DNA of 64,000 nucleotides from JAWWPY01 sp964412845 (GCA_964412845.1 CAYPQM010000008.1:6534-70533), one strand, 5' to 3'. Shown: positions 41,537 to 50,198, counted from the stretch's first letter. Made by a program: numbers and translations. The notes: generated by a model from the sequence alone, not told the origin.

Positions 41537-42367
41537 TCAGGCGCCGACCATGTTGAAGCCGCCGTCGGCGACCATGTACACGCCGGTCATGTGCGACGCG
41601 TCGGCGGTCGCCAGGAACAGGGCGGTGCCGGCCACCTCGGCTGGCTTCGGGATGCGGCCCAGCGGGGTCAGCGAACGCAGTGTCTCCGCCCGCCCGCTCT
41701 TCCAGTCCTTGCGGTTCAGCGTGGACTGGGTCTCGATGAAGCCCGGGGCGAACGTGTTGACCCGGACGGTCGGCGCGAAGGCCGCGGCATACGACTTGGT
41801 GATGCCGAGAATCCCGTACTTCGCCGCGGCGTACTGCGGGGCCCGGGCGCTGCCCCTGACGATGACCGTTGAGCCGATGTTGATGATGCATCCGCCGCCC
41901 GCGTCGACCATGCGGGAACCGAATTCCTGCGTGCACAGCAGGGTGCCCTTGATGTCGACGGCGAGCACGTGGTCGATTGACTCCTCGGTGATGTCACGCC
42001 ATGACATCTGGTCGCGGGCCACGTCACCGACGTTGTTGACGGCGACGTCGAGGCGTCCGAAGGCCGAGAAGGCGGCGTCGGCGAGCGCCCGGATCTCGTC
42101 CCAGCTGGTGATGTCCGCCTGGACCAGCGCGGCCTGGCTGCCGGCCTGCTCGATCCGCTTGGCGGTCTGCTCCGCGCCCGCCCGCGAGCGGTTGTAGTGC
42201 ACCACCACCCGCGCGCCCTCCTGCGCCGCCCGTACCGCTATCTCGGCCCCGAATCCCGTGCCGGCCCCGGTGACGAGGACTGTCTGCCCGGTGAACCGGC
42301 GCGGGAATCTGGCCTGAGCGTCCGTCTGATCGGTGTTGGTCTGATCGGTGTTGGTCTGACCTGGCAT
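41537..42367 (-). CDS. Short-chain dehydrogenase/reductase
   Basis: 276 residues from ATG 42367 with GGAG 7 nt upstream. The first 16 residues are a TNTDQ repeat tail (15-bp DNA repeat). TGAGTGFGAEIA binds the cofactor, VNNVGD is the NNAG-type motif, NIGSTVIVRG has the catalytic Ser, and YAAAKYG holds Tyr/Lys. C-terminal GVYMVADGGFNMVGA. The residues after the second strand (VVHYNRSRAG) suggest NADP(H). It lies 47 bp after another SDR in a four-gene unit divergent from the IclR regulator, so it probably acts in the same pathway on a hydroxy/oxo intermediate. Confidence 0.88.
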   Translation of the reverse strand: MPGQTNTDQTNTDQTDAQARFPRRFTGQTVLVTGAGTGFGAEIAVRAAQEGARVVVHYNRSRAGAEQTAKRIEQAGSQAALVQADITSWDEIRALADAAFSAFGRLDVAVNNVGDVARDQMSWRDITEESIDHVLAVDIKGTLLCTQEFGSRMVDAGGGCIINIGSTVIVRGSARAPQYAAAKYGILGITKSYAAAFAPTVRVNTFAPGFIETQSTLNRKDWKSGRAETLRSLTPLGRIPKPAEVAGTALFLATADASHMTGVYMVADGGFNMVGA

Positions 42368-42414
42368 GCGCGGGCTCCAAGAAAGCAGGGAGAGGCTAGC
42401 GGTCGGTCAGACCA

Positions 42415-43173
42415 CTAGATGAGGATTCTTCCGCCGTCCACGTACAGGATGTGGCCGGTGATGAAGGCGGCACGGTCGGAGGCCAGGAAGGAGACCGCGT
42501 CGGCGACCTCCGTCGAGGTGCCGAGCCGGCCGGCCGGGACCAGGCTGACCAGGTCTTCGCGGATGCTGGGCTTGGCCAGGTAGTCCCTGGTCAGGTCGGT
42601 CTCGATGTAGCCGGGTGCGACCGCGTTCACGGTGACGCCGCGCGGCGCCCACTCCCGGGCCATGACCCTGACCAACTGGTTGAGGCCGCCTTTGGTCGCC
42701 GCGTAGGGCGCGTGGTGGGCGTGCGCGAGCAGGCCGGACACCGAGGACAGGAAGATCATGCGGCCATACCCGGCGGCGCACATCTCCCGCCCGACGGCCT
42801 GGCCGGTCCAGTACGCGGTGGACAGGTTCAGGTTCACCAGGTCCGACCACGCGTCGTCATCGAGGTCCAGGATGGGCAGCCGGTTGTTCCGGCCGACCGC
42901 GTGCAGGAATACCTGGATCGACCCCAGCCGTCCCGCGGCCTCCTTGATGACGCGCCGGCACGCCTCCGGGTCGGTCAGGTCGGCGGCGGCCACCTCCAGG
43001 TGGCCACCGCGCTCGCGGACCTGCCGCTCGATGTCGGTGAGCCGCGCCTGATCCACGTCGACCGCGAGGACCCGGGCGCCCAGATCGGCGAATGCGAACG
43101 CGCATGCCCCGCCCAGGCCCCCTGCCCCGGCCACGAGAACCGTACGGTCACGCATTCCCAGCCAGTCATTCAC
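42415..43173 (-). CDS. Short-chain dehydrogenase/reductase
   Basis: 252 residues from GTG 43173, which has GGAG 9 nt upstream; an in-frame GTG at 43188 overlaps that site and is less likely. AGAGGLGGACA is the cofactor loop, VLAVDVDQARL suggests NAD(H), AVGRNN replaces the NNAG motif, FLSSVSGLLAHAHHAPYAATKGG carries Ser, Tyr and Lys, and the end is GHILYVDGGRILI. It is the first gene of the SDR-SDR-GlcG-reductase unit and lies divergent to IclR, with the perfect ACTTTC-N7-GAAAGT palindrome between them, so it is the best candidate for direct IclR control. Confidence 0.88.
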   Translation of the reverse strand: MNDWLGMRDRTVLVAGAGGLGGACAFAFADLGARVLAVDVDQARLTDIERQVRERGGHLEVAAADLTDPEACRRVIKEAAGRLGSIQVFLHAVGRNNRLPILDLDDDAWSDLVNLNLSTAYWTGQAVGREMCAAGYGRMIFLSSVSGLLAHAHHAPYAATKGGLNQLVRVMAREWAPRGVTVNAVAPGYIETDLTRDYLAKPSIREDLVSLVPAGRLGTSTEVADAVSFLASDRAAFITGHILYVDGGRILI

Positions 43174-43219
43174 GCTCGGTCGCTCCACTACCTGACTATC
43201 TGCGGATTTCCGTTATGGT

Positions 43220-43238
43220 ACTTTCGAGCTGTGAAAGT
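43220..43238. promoter_or_regulatory. Operator site B, perfect palindrome ACTTTC-N7-GAAAGT
   Basis: ACTTTC 43220-43225, spacer 43226-43232, GAAAGT 43233-43238. It lies in the divergent SDR/IclR promoter, 47 bp from the SDR start and 102 bp from the IclR start. Related sites at 14250, 45017 and 51774 have the same 7-nt spacing. Confidence 0.65.
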
Positions 43239-43340
43239 CAATTTTACTACGTCCCTCCGACGATAGAGGCCCGCAGCCGTGGCTGTCCAGATAATCCAGC
43301 TGCCCTTACCCTGGCAGCCTGAGGACTGAGGGAGACCACC

Positions 43341-44431
43341 ATGGCTGGGTCAGCGAATCCGGCGCGGCCGCGGCAGCGCACCCGCCGCGCACAGTCGCCG
43401 GACGGTTCCCCCGAACCGGCCGTTCCCGGCCCGGCCAGCCCCGGACAGGCCNNNNNNNNNNNNNNNNNNNNNNNNNNNNNNNNNNNNNNNNNNNNNNNNN
43501 NNNNNNNNNNNNNNNNNNNNNNNNNNNNNNNNNNNNNNNNNNNNNNNNNNNGCCGGACGGTTCCCCCGAACCGGCCGTTCCCGGCCCGGCCAGCCCCGGA
43601 CAGGCCAGTGCCGGCCAGGCCAGTGCCGGCCAGGCCAGGCCAGGCCAGGCCAGTGCGGGCCAGCCCGACTACCGGGTCGAAGCCCTGGCCAAGGGGCTGC
43701 GGGTGCTGTCGGTCTTCTCGGAGCGGCGGCCGACCTGGCGGATCACCGACATCGCCACCGAGGTATCCCTGCCGCTGCCCACGGCGTACCGCATCGTCAT
43801 GACGCTGACCTCGGAGGGCTATCTGGAGCACCTGCCGTCCGGTGAGTACCGGCCGGGGGTGCGGGTGCTGACCCTGGGCACCGCGGCGCTGCGCAGCCTG
43901 GACCTGGTCGAACTGGCCACCCCGCGGCTGCAGGAACTGGCCAACACGACCGGGGAGACGGTGAATCTCGCCGTCCTGACCGGTGACCAGGTGCTTTACC
44001 TGGTGCGGCTGCGGAACTCCGATCTCGTCACGGCCAACATCCGGGTCGGTTCCCGGCTGCCTGCCGTGCATACCTCGATCGGCAAGCTGCTGCTCGCCTA
44101 CCTCGACGGCGCGGAACTCGAGAAGGTCATCACGGCTGACTCGTTCGCCCACACCGCGGGGCCGAATGCGAAGCGCAGCCTGGATGAACTGCGCCCCGAG
44201 CTGGCCACGATCCGTGCTCAGGGCTGGGCGATGCAGGATGAGGAACTGGCCTACGGACTGCGCTCGGTCGCCGCGCCGGTACGCGGCGAGAGCGGCGCCG
44301 TCGTGGCCGGAGCGAACCTGGCCCTGCCCTCTCGCGACTGGCCGGTGCAGCGCGTCGCCCGCGAGCTCCGGCCCCTGGTCCTGGAGACCTGCCGCGAGAT
44401 CTCCCGGCTGCTCGGCCATCGCGGGAATTAG
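43341..44431 (+). CDS. IclR-family regulator, coding sequence crossed by an assembly gap
   Basis: ATG 43341 has a GGGAG site. Before the gap the frame gives a basic, Pro-rich tail; after it the HTH frame is shifted by two relative to the ATG. A 55-bp sequence ends the left contig (43397-43451) and begins the right one (43552-43606). Removing the N run and one copy (155 bp) puts the ATG exactly in frame, so the gene is probably intact. The tail holds ASAGQ pentapeptide repeats, then VEALAKGLRVLSVFSERRPTWRITDIATEVSLPLPTAYRIVMTL (IclR winged helix). The effector domain contains VGSRLPAVHTSIGKLLLAYL and a SVAAPVRGESGAVVAGANLA ligand-pocket strand. Likely autoregulated through site B and controlling the neighbouring catabolic genes. 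Confidence 0.88.
43397..43606. repeat. 55-bp exact direct repeat flanking the assembly gap
   Basis: 43397-43451 and 43552-43606 are identical. This is the pattern left when two contigs share a k-mer-length end overlap but are joined by a fixed 100-N spacer; a real tandem duplication is the alternative. Confidence 0.9.
43452..43551. other. Assembly gap (100 N)
   Basis: Exactly 100 N inside the 5' part of the IclR gene, between the two copies of the 55-bp repeat. Confidence 0.97.
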
Positions 44432-44447
44432 GCTCAGGGCAGCCGGC

Positions 44448-45011
44448 ATGGCGCGACTGGCGAAACTTTCTCCCGAGGATCTCGACGCCGGCCAGAAGGA
44501 GCTGTACGCGGCCATCACGGGCGGCCCGCGCAGCACCGGCCGGCCGGCCTTCCCGCTGGTGGATCAGGCTGGGGCGCTGGAGGGACCGTTCAACGCAATG
44601 CTGCTGCGGCCCGCCCTCGGCGCGGCGCTGCAGTCCCTCGGTACCGCCCTCCGGTACCAGGGAGCACTGCCCGGCCGCACGCGTGAGCTGGCGATACTTG
44701 TTGTCGCGGCGCACTGGCGCAGCGAGTTCGAGCAGTATGCGCACGAGGCCGTCGGGCTCCTCGAAGGCCTGCGTGCGGCGGATCTCGCCGCGATCCGGGG
44801 TGGTCACGAGCCGGATCTCGTGGATCCGGGGGAGCGCGCTGCCGTCCGGGCCGCGTGGGCGCTGGCCCGCTCGGGCGATCTCGATGACGAGCAGTATGCG
44901 GACGCTGTGGCGCAGCTGGGCGAGGCTGCCCTGTTCGAGCTGACCACCCTGGTCGGGTACTACGCCACCCTGGCGCTGCAGCTCCGAGTCTTCCGGGTAG
45001 CCGCTCCGTGA
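44448..45011 (+). CDS. Carboxymuconolactone decarboxylase-like (CMD) protein
   Basis: 187 residues from ATG 44448, 16 bp after the IclR stop. The CMD fold is shown by GPFNAMLLRPALGAALQSLGTALRYQGALPGRTRELAILVVAAHWRSEFEQYAHEAVGL; Glu and His in EQYAHE replace the CxxC of AhpD-type members, which points to the decarboxylase/isomerase-like group. The C-terminal helices ELTTLVGYYATLALQL are typical. It may decarboxylate or isomerise a lactone or oxo acid in a ring-cleavage type pathway. Probably co-transcribed with IclR; the FAH genes follow with their own operator-like site. Confidence 0.86.
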   Translation: MARLAKLSPEDLDAGQKELYAAITGGPRSTGRPAFPLVDQAGALEGPFNAMLLRPALGAALQSLGTALRYQGALPGRTRELAILVVAAHWRSEFEQYAHEAVGLLEGLRAADLAAIRGGHEPDLVDPGERAAVRAAWALARSGDLDDEQYADAVAQLGEAALFELTTLVGYYATLALQLRVFRVAAP

Positions 45012-45016
45012 TAGTA

Positions 45017-45035
45017 GATTTCAATACATGAGAGC
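45017..45035 (+). promoter_or_regulatory. Operator-like site C upstream of the FAH pair
   Basis: GATTTC (45017-45022), 7-nt spacer, GAGAGC (45030-45035): a degenerate form of ACTTTC-N7-GAAAGT, immediately before the AGGAG ribosome site of the FAH gene. Confidence 0.4.
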
Positions 45036-45047
45036 ACAGGAGCGGCC

Positions 45048-45917
45048 ATGAAGCTGGTGACCTTTGACGAGGGCAGGACGGGCCGGATCGATGGCGACGT
45101 GCTGGTCGAGCTGGACTGCGGATCGATGCGGGAGTACTTCGAGCGAGGCGGGGCGGTCGGCGAGACCGGCGAACGGCCCGCCCTGGCCGATGTCCGGCTG
45201 CGGGCCCCGATAATCCCGAAGAAGTTCTTCCACACCGCCGGGAATTTCACCGAGCATCATGAGGAACTGCAGAAGGTCAACTGGTCCCACCCGGTGCACA
45301 AGGGCATCGTGTTCTTCCAGAACGTCGACGCCATCATCGGCCCGGATGACGCGGTCATCTACCCGGAGCACCTGACCCGCGAGCTGGACTATGAGCTTGA
45401 GCTGGCCATCATCATCGGCAAGTCGGGCAAGTTCTTCTCCGCTGATGAGGCGGCCGACTACATCGCCGGCTTCACCGTCTTCAACGACATCACGGCGCGG
45501 GATATCCAGCGCCGCGAGATGGAGTCAGGGGTCTTCTCATTCAGCAAGGCGATCGACACGTTCTGCCCGATCGGGCCGTGGATCGTCACGGCGGACGAGA
45601 TAGCGGACCCGCACAACCTGGCCATGGAACTGCGGGTCAACGGCGACACCCGGCAGAAAGGCAACACCAGCCAGATGGTGCTGTCTATGTCCCAGCTGAT
45701 CGCCTACCACTCGCCGCAGGGGTACAGCGCGGGGGACATCCTGACCACCGGGACGATCTCCGGGGTGGCCGCGGTGCAGCCGAACCCGTTCGACTACTAC
45801 CTGCGCCCCGGTGACGTGGTCGAGGCCGAGATCGAGCACATCGGCGTGCTGCGCAACCGGATCGTGTCCTGGGCGGAAGGCCACGGCACGGCCGCGCCCG
45901 AAGCGGCCAGCCTGTGA
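45048..45917 (+). CDS. Fumarylacetoacetate hydrolase (FAH) family protein
   Basis: 289 residues with AGGAG 5 nt before ATG. The metal-binding core is complete: Glu pair in ELDYELELAIIIGK near 114, Asp in FTVFNDITARDIQRRE near 148, Lys in SKAIDTFCPIGPW, and the C-terminal ILTTGTISGVAA and YYLRPGDVVEAEIEHIGVLRNRI. FAH-family enzymes hydrolyse C-C bonds of acylpyruvates, or decarboxylate or hydrate 2-oxo acids, using Mg or Mn. It overlaps a second FAH gene (GTGA at 45914), a usual arrangement for hydratase/decarboxylase or hydrolase pairs in meta-cleavage-like pathways. Confidence 0.9.
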   Translation: MKLVTFDEGRTGRIDGDVLVELDCGSMREYFERGGAVGETGERPALADVRLRAPIIPKKFFHTAGNFTEHHEELQKVNWSHPVHKGIVFFQNVDAIIGPDDAVIYPEHLTRELDYELELAIIIGKSGKFFSADEAADYIAGFTVFNDITARDIQRREMESGVFSFSKAIDTFCPIGPWIVTADEIADPHNLAMELRVNGDTRQKGNTSQMVLSMSQLIAYHSPQGYSAGDILTTGTISGVAAVQPNPFDYYLRPGDVVEAEIEHIGVLRNRIVSWAEGHGTAAPEAASL

Positions 45918-46759
45918 AGTTCGGCACGATCGGCGGCCGGCTCGTTCTGGTCCGCGGCCAGACCGCGGTTGACGCATACCAGGCCAGTGGCGGGACGTGG
46001 GCCGCCGATCCGCTCAGCGTGCTGGCGCGATGGCCGGAGTTCTGCGGGTGGGCCGATGACCCGGGGGCGGTCGACTGGGAGCGGGGCCTGCCGCTGTCCG
46101 ACGCGATGCTGGGACCGCCGGTCCCGCATCCCCGCCAGGTTTTCGCTGTTGCCCTCAACTACCGGCCGCACGCCGAGGAGGGTGGCTATCAGCCGCCGTC
46201 CGACCCGCTGATCTTCACGAAGTTCCCGGCCTGCATCAGCGGGCCGGTAACCGAGGTCACGCTGCCGCCGGGCAAGGTCGACTGGGAGGTGGAACTGGTC
46301 GTCGTGGTGGGCACCGGCGGCTACCAGATTTCCCGCGAGCGGGCCTGGACCGCGGTCGCTGGGCTCACGGTGGGCCAGGACCTGTCCGAGCGGGCGCTGC
46401 AGATGCGTGGCGTGCCACCGCAGTTTTCGCTGGCCAAGTCGTTCCCCGGGTTCGGTCCCACCGGCCCGGTCGCGGTGACCGCCAGCGAGCTGCCCGATCG
46501 CGACGACCTCGCCTTGGCGTGCGCGCTGGACGGCGAGGTCGTCCAGTCGGACCGCACCTCCCAGATGATCTTCTCCGTCAGCGACCTGGTGGCATACATC
46601 TCCGCGGCGTGTCCGCTGCTGCCGGGTGACCTCATCTTCACCGGGACGCCGGCCGGGGTCGGGAACCGCCGCACCCCGCCCCGTTACCTGCAGCCCGGCC
46701 AGGAGCTAGTTAGCCGCATCGACGGCATCGGGGAGATCCGCCAGCGCTTCGCCGGCTGA
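45914..46759 (+). CDS. FAH-family hydrolase, second copy
   Basis: 281 residues; GTG 45914 overlaps the first FAH stop. It has the N-terminal domain seen in longer FAH proteins, then VFAVALNYRPHAEEGG, the metal ligands in KVDWEVELVVVVG near 126 and LTVGQDLSERALQMRG near 158, Lys in FSLAKSFPGFGPTGP, and LIFTGTPAGVG near the end. It differs enough from the first copy to act on another intermediate of the same pathway. Its last 54 bp overlap, tail to tail, the end of the Liv-type permease gene on the other strand. Confidence 0.9.
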   Translation: MKFGTIGGRLVLVRGQTAVDAYQASGGTWAADPLSVLARWPEFCGWADDPGAVDWERGLPLSDAMLGPPVPHPRQVFAVALNYRPHAEEGGYQPPSDPLIFTKFPACISGPVTEVTLPPGKVDWEVELVVVVGTGGYQISRERAWTAVAGLTVGQDLSERALQMRGVPPQFSLAKSFPGFGPTGPVAVTASELPDRDDLALACALDGEVVQSDRTSQMIFSVSDLVAYISAACPLLPGDLIFTGTPAGVGNRRTPPRYLQPGQELVSRIDGIGEIRQRFAG

Positions 46760-48745
46760 CGCGGGGCCGGGCCGGGGCGGCAGCGCCCGGTCGCGCAGCC
46801 CGCCCAGCCACCGTCCCGGGCCCTTTGCCGAGCTGGCCAGTTCGCTGGCCACGCCGTCCGGGTTCTTGATCGCGGTCAGCGCGAGCGCGACCCCGGCCAC
46901 GATCGTCTGGTACTGCCCGATGCTGAGGTGCTCGTTGAGGAAATTGACGAAGAGCCCATTCGCGGACATCAGCAGGCCCGCGATCACCGCGCCAGCGACC
47001 CGGCCGATGCCGGCCACATACGCGATCGCCAGCAGGCCCAGCGAGGTAAACACCCCGAACGTCGGCGCGGAGACGTTGCCCTGCAGGTAGCCGAGCAGGC
47101 CGCCGGCCAGCCCGGCGATGAACGCCGAGAGCGCGAAGGCGAACAGCTTGGCCGGCGCGACCCGGATCCCGGCCGCCGCGGCGGCCCGCTCGTTGGAGCG
47201 CACCGCGATGAGCATGCGCCCCGTCGCGGAATTCCGCATCCGGGCCACCGAAAGACCCACCAGCGTCACGATCAGCAGCAGCAGCACTCCGAAGATGGCC
47301 CGGGGGTAGGAATTGCCCTCAGCGACACCCAGGTTGACACCGAAGAGGGTCGGCGCGGGAACGGTCCGGCCGCCCAGCCCGCCGCTGAACCAGGTGGGGT
47401 TGAACACCAGCGCGTCCACGGCGGCCGCGGCGGCCAGGGTGATGACAGCCAGGTTCACGCCGCGGACCCGGAGCGCGGGCAGCCCGATCAGGATGCCCAC
47501 GGGCACCGCGGCGGCCGCGGCGAGCAGCAGCGAGAAGGGGAACGGGACGCCCCAGTTCTGGCTGAGGTGGCTGAGCAGGAACGCGCTGATGCCCGCGAAC
47601 GACATCTGGGCCAGCGATACCTGCCCGACGTAGCCGGTCAGCACGACCAGCGACAGGCACAGGCAGATGGAGACGAGGGAAGCCATCAAGGCCACCCGGT
47701 CCGAGCCGTGCAGCAGGAACATCGCCACCAGCCCGGCGACGAAGGTGAGTGCCGCTGTCACGGCCGGCCGGGCGGGCCGTCCGATGGATGGGTTGTGCCA
47801 GCTGCCCGACAGCCCGCGCGACCGCAGCCGCTGCGCGCTGAGCGTCATGACCACCAGGATGATCACGAAGGGCACCCCGTCCCCCAGCCCCTGCTGCGGC
47901 AGCCAGGTGAAGACCGTCTGCAGCTTGACGATCTCCGACTGGACCACGCCGAGCAGCAGCCCCGCGCCCGCCGTGACGCCGAACGAGGAGAACCGGCCGA
48001 TCAGTGCCGCGCCCAGCGCGGGCACGATGAACAGGGTGTAGGAGGTCGGGTCCACCTCGGAGATCGGCGCGATCAGCACGCCGGACAGCGTGGCCAGCAC
48101 CGTCGCGAGGACCCAATTCTGCGCCGCGATCCGGTTCGCGGACAGGCCGACCAGCGCGGCCCCGACGTCGTTTTCGGCGCCGGCCCTGGTCGCCAGCCCG
48201 AACCGGGAGTAGCGGTACGCCACCGCCAGGCCCGCCGCCGCCACGATCACGATGCCGGCCAGGTACAGCTGGCTGACCGGGACAATGATCCCGGCGAGCA
48301 CGAAACTCCCGGTCGGCAGGACCGACGGCGCCGATGTCGGCGTGGTCCCGAAATTGAGGACGGCGATAGCCTCCAGGGCCAGCATCACGCCGACCGACGC
48401 GCACACCTTGGTGAGCGGTGCCGCCCGCAGCAGCGGGCGGTAGACGAGCAGGTACAGCACGACGCCCAGGGCCGCGCCATAGACGAGGGTGATGGCGAGC
48501 GCCGTGCTGGCCGGAAGCCCCGCGGACGACAGGGTCAGCTGGTGCGGCAGCACGATCCAGGGGAGCTGCAGGACGCCGGACGTCCGCAGGCCGATGAAGA
48601 CATAGGCGCCGTACATGGCGACGGCGCCCTGGGCGAAGTCGACCACGCCGGTGCTGCGGTACTTGAGCACCAGGCCGAGCCCGAGGATGGCGTAGACCGA
48701 TCCCCCGCCGAGTCCCAGCAGAAGGAAGAGCAGGTACGTCGACAC
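46706..48745 (-). CDS. Fused branched-chain-amino-acid-type ABC permease (LivH-LivM in one chain)
   Basis: 679 residues from GTG 48745, which has GGTGAGG 8 nt upstream; GTG 48754 lies on that site. The N-terminal half is LivH-like (GLGLVLKYRSTGVVDFAQGAVAMYGAYVF, VGLSANRIAAQNWVLATVLATLSG), then a linker near 310-340. The C-terminal half is LivM-like (GYVGQVSLAQMSFAGISAFLLSHL, RVRGVNLAVITLAAAAAVDAL, AAAAGIRVAPAKLFAFALSAFIAGLAGGLLG). At least 14 membrane segments. It forms both halves of the channel for the importer whose ATPases and binding protein are encoded just upstream. Last gene of the unit, separated from the binding-protein gene by a strong hairpin. Confidence 0.92.
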   Translation of the reverse strand: MSTYLLFLLLGLGGGSVYAILGLGLVLKYRSTGVVDFAQGAVAMYGAYVFIGLRTSGVLQLPWIVLPHQLTLSSAGLPASTALAITLVYGAALGVVLYLLVYRPLLRAAPLTKVCASVGVMLALEAIAVLNFGTTPTSAPSVLPTGSFVLAGIIVPVSQLYLAGIVIVAAAGLAVAYRYSRFGLATRAGAENDVGAALVGLSANRIAAQNWVLATVLATLSGVLIAPISEVDPTSYTLFIVPALGAALIGRFSSFGVTAGAGLLLGVVQSEIVKLQTVFTWLPQQGLGDGVPFVIILVVMTLSAQRLRSRGLSGSWHNPSIGRPARPAVTAALTFVAGLVAMFLLHGSDRVALMASLVSICLCLSLVVLTGYVGQVSLAQMSFAGISAFLLSHLSQNWGVPFPFSLLLAAAAAVPVGILIGLPALRVRGVNLAVITLAAAAAVDALVFNPTWFSGGLGGRTVPAPTLFGVNLGVAEGNSYPRAIFGVLLLLIVTLVGLSVARMRNSATGRMLIAVRSNERAAAAAGIRVAPAKLFAFALSAFIAGLAGGLLGYLQGNVSAPTFGVFTSLGLLAIAYVAGIGRVAGAVIAGLLMSANGLFVNFLNEHLSIGQYQTIVAGVALALTAIKNPDGVASELASSAKGPGRWLGGLRDRALPPRPGPASAGEALADLPDAVDAAN

Positions 48746-48771
48746 CGCGTGCACCTCACCGGGCGGGTAAG

Positions 48772-48804
48772 GACCGGGGCCCGCCGCCTGGGCGGGCCCC
48801 GGTC
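48772..48804 (-). terminator. Strong intercistronic hairpin between binding-protein and permease genes
   Basis: Perfect 14-bp arms (48772-48785 and 48791-48804, GACCGGGGCCCGCC and its complement) with a 5-nt loop, 7 nt after the binding-protein stop. It probably limits readthrough or protects the upstream mRNA, so that the binding protein is made in excess over the permease. Confidence 0.7.
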
Positions 48805-48810
48805 TGGGGA

Positions 48811-50091
48811 TCAGCCTTTGTAGAAGGAACCCGCCGTCACCCAGTTCGGGTCAGCCACCACGATCTTCGTTCCCTGCACCTGCCGGATCTGCTGGAAGGT
48901 GTTGCAAACCGCGGTCGCTCCGGCCAGCTGCTTGCTGTCGCAGGTGTAGGCGTGGGCCATGAAGTTGGGGTGATCGCTCCCGGTCCGGAACGCGGCCAGG
49001 ATCTTGGCCGTGATCAGCTGGGCCGCGGCGAAGCTGGCCAGCGCGGCCTGCACGTTGATGACCGTCGCGAAGCCCATCGCGGTGAGCGAGTCGAGGGCGA
49101 TGTTCGCCGGGGCGTACTTCTTGAGCACGGCCAGGTACAGGTTGGACTCCTTCGTTCCGGCGTCCGGGCTGAGCACCGGCGAGGAGTAGTACATGCCGGT
49201 CGCGCCGCCGTTGGCGGCGGCGATGGCCGCAGGCGCGGTGCACGGGTCGACGCCCAGGACCTTGGCCGTGCTGCCCAGCTGCTTCAGCGAGCTGAGCACC
49301 TGCGGGCAGGAGTTCGGGTCGTCGATGTACACGACATCCGGATGCGAGCCGATCGCGGCCGCCACCGCCGAGGTGACATCCGTGGCGGTGGGCGGCACCG
49401 GGATCTTCGTCACCTTGGTGAACCCGACGTTCTTCATCGTGGGCGCGATGACGTTGTCGGCCACTGACGTGCCCTGCGTGTCCGAGGTGTAGATGATCGC
49501 GGCCGTCTTGGCGTTCAGCGTCTTGTACGCGTACACGGAGGCGGCGGCGTTGTCAGCCACCGAGACGTCATCGAAGATGACGGCGTTAGGGTAGTTCGAC
49601 TCCGCCGGGGTGAACGGAATCCCGCCGAGGTAGGCGAGCTTGGCCCGCTGCCATACCGGCATCGCACCCGGCGCGCCGGTGTCAGCTCCGCCGAGGATCG
49701 CCACCGGGTGATCGTTCAGGAGCTGGTTGGCACATCGCGCGGACGTGGCGGGCTGGCCATCGGTCGCGCACACGACGATCTTGATGGGGTGCCCGTTGAT
49801 CCCGTTCAGGTACTCGTTGACATACTGCGCGGCGGCCTGCTCGGCCCCGGCGACCTCGGGGAACGTGACCGGTCCCGACTGCAGGTTGAGCAGGCCGAAC
49901 ACGACCGGCGAGCCGCTGGCCGGATGTGGTGTGCCCAGGGCCGACGCCGGTGACGCGCTCTGCGTCGCGCTGGCCGTCGACGAGGCCGACGAGCCTCCGC
50001 CGCTGCTCCCGCATGCGGCGGCGAGCAGTCCGCACGCTGTCATCGCGGCGAGCACTGCGGCCGGCCGCGCCCTCCCCAAGGTAACCGCCAT
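48811..50091 (-). CDS. Liv-type ABC substrate-binding lipoprotein (Peripla_BP_6)
   Basis: 426 residues with GAGGAG before the ATG. Lipoprotein signal with LLAAACGSSGGG (lipidated Cys27). The mature protein has the two-lobed branched-chain binding-protein pattern: VVFGLLNLQSGPVTFPEVAGAEQAAAQYVNEYLNGI, IKIVVCATDGQPATSARCANQLLND, AAIIYTSDTQGTSVADNVIAPTMKN and PDVVYIDDPNSCPQVL. Such proteins deliver amino acids, amides or aromatic acids. In this context, among SDR, CMD and FAH genes, an aromatic or cyclic carboxylate is plausible. Third gene of the LivG-LivF-binding protein-permease unit. Confidence 0.92.
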   Translation of the reverse strand: MAVTLGRARPAAVLAAMTACGLLAAACGSSGGGSSASSTASATQSASPASALGTPHPASGSPVVFGLLNLQSGPVTFPEVAGAEQAAAQYVNEYLNGINGHPIKIVVCATDGQPATSARCANQLLNDHPVAILGGADTGAPGAMPVWQRAKLAYLGGIPFTPAESNYPNAVIFDDVSVADNAAASVYAYKTLNAKTAAIIYTSDTQGTSVADNVIAPTMKNVGFTKVTKIPVPPTATDVTSAVAAAIGSHPDVVYIDDPNSCPQVLSSLKQLGSTAKVLGVDPCTAPAAIAAANGGATGMYYSSPVLSPDAGTKESNLYLAVLKKYAPANIALDSLTAMGFATVINVQAALASFAAAQLITAKILAAFRTGSDHPNFMAHAYTCDSKQLAGATAVCNTFQQIRQVQGTKIVVADPNWVTAGSFYKG

Positions 50092-50198
50092 GGTGTCTCC
50101 TCATGTTGTGTCAGGCTGAAACTGATCTGTGGCCCGCGGCGCCGGTCGGAGCGCGGGTCGTGCTGTGTGTGGGCCCTGCGCACGGCCGGTTCGCCGTC

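Noticed and set aside
46928..48823. A 631-codon open frame on the plus strand opposite the Liv-type permease
   Set aside because: It is a shadow of the permease gene: Gln/Arg/Asp-rich composition, no domain, no ribosome site; the minus-strand protein is clearly a permease.
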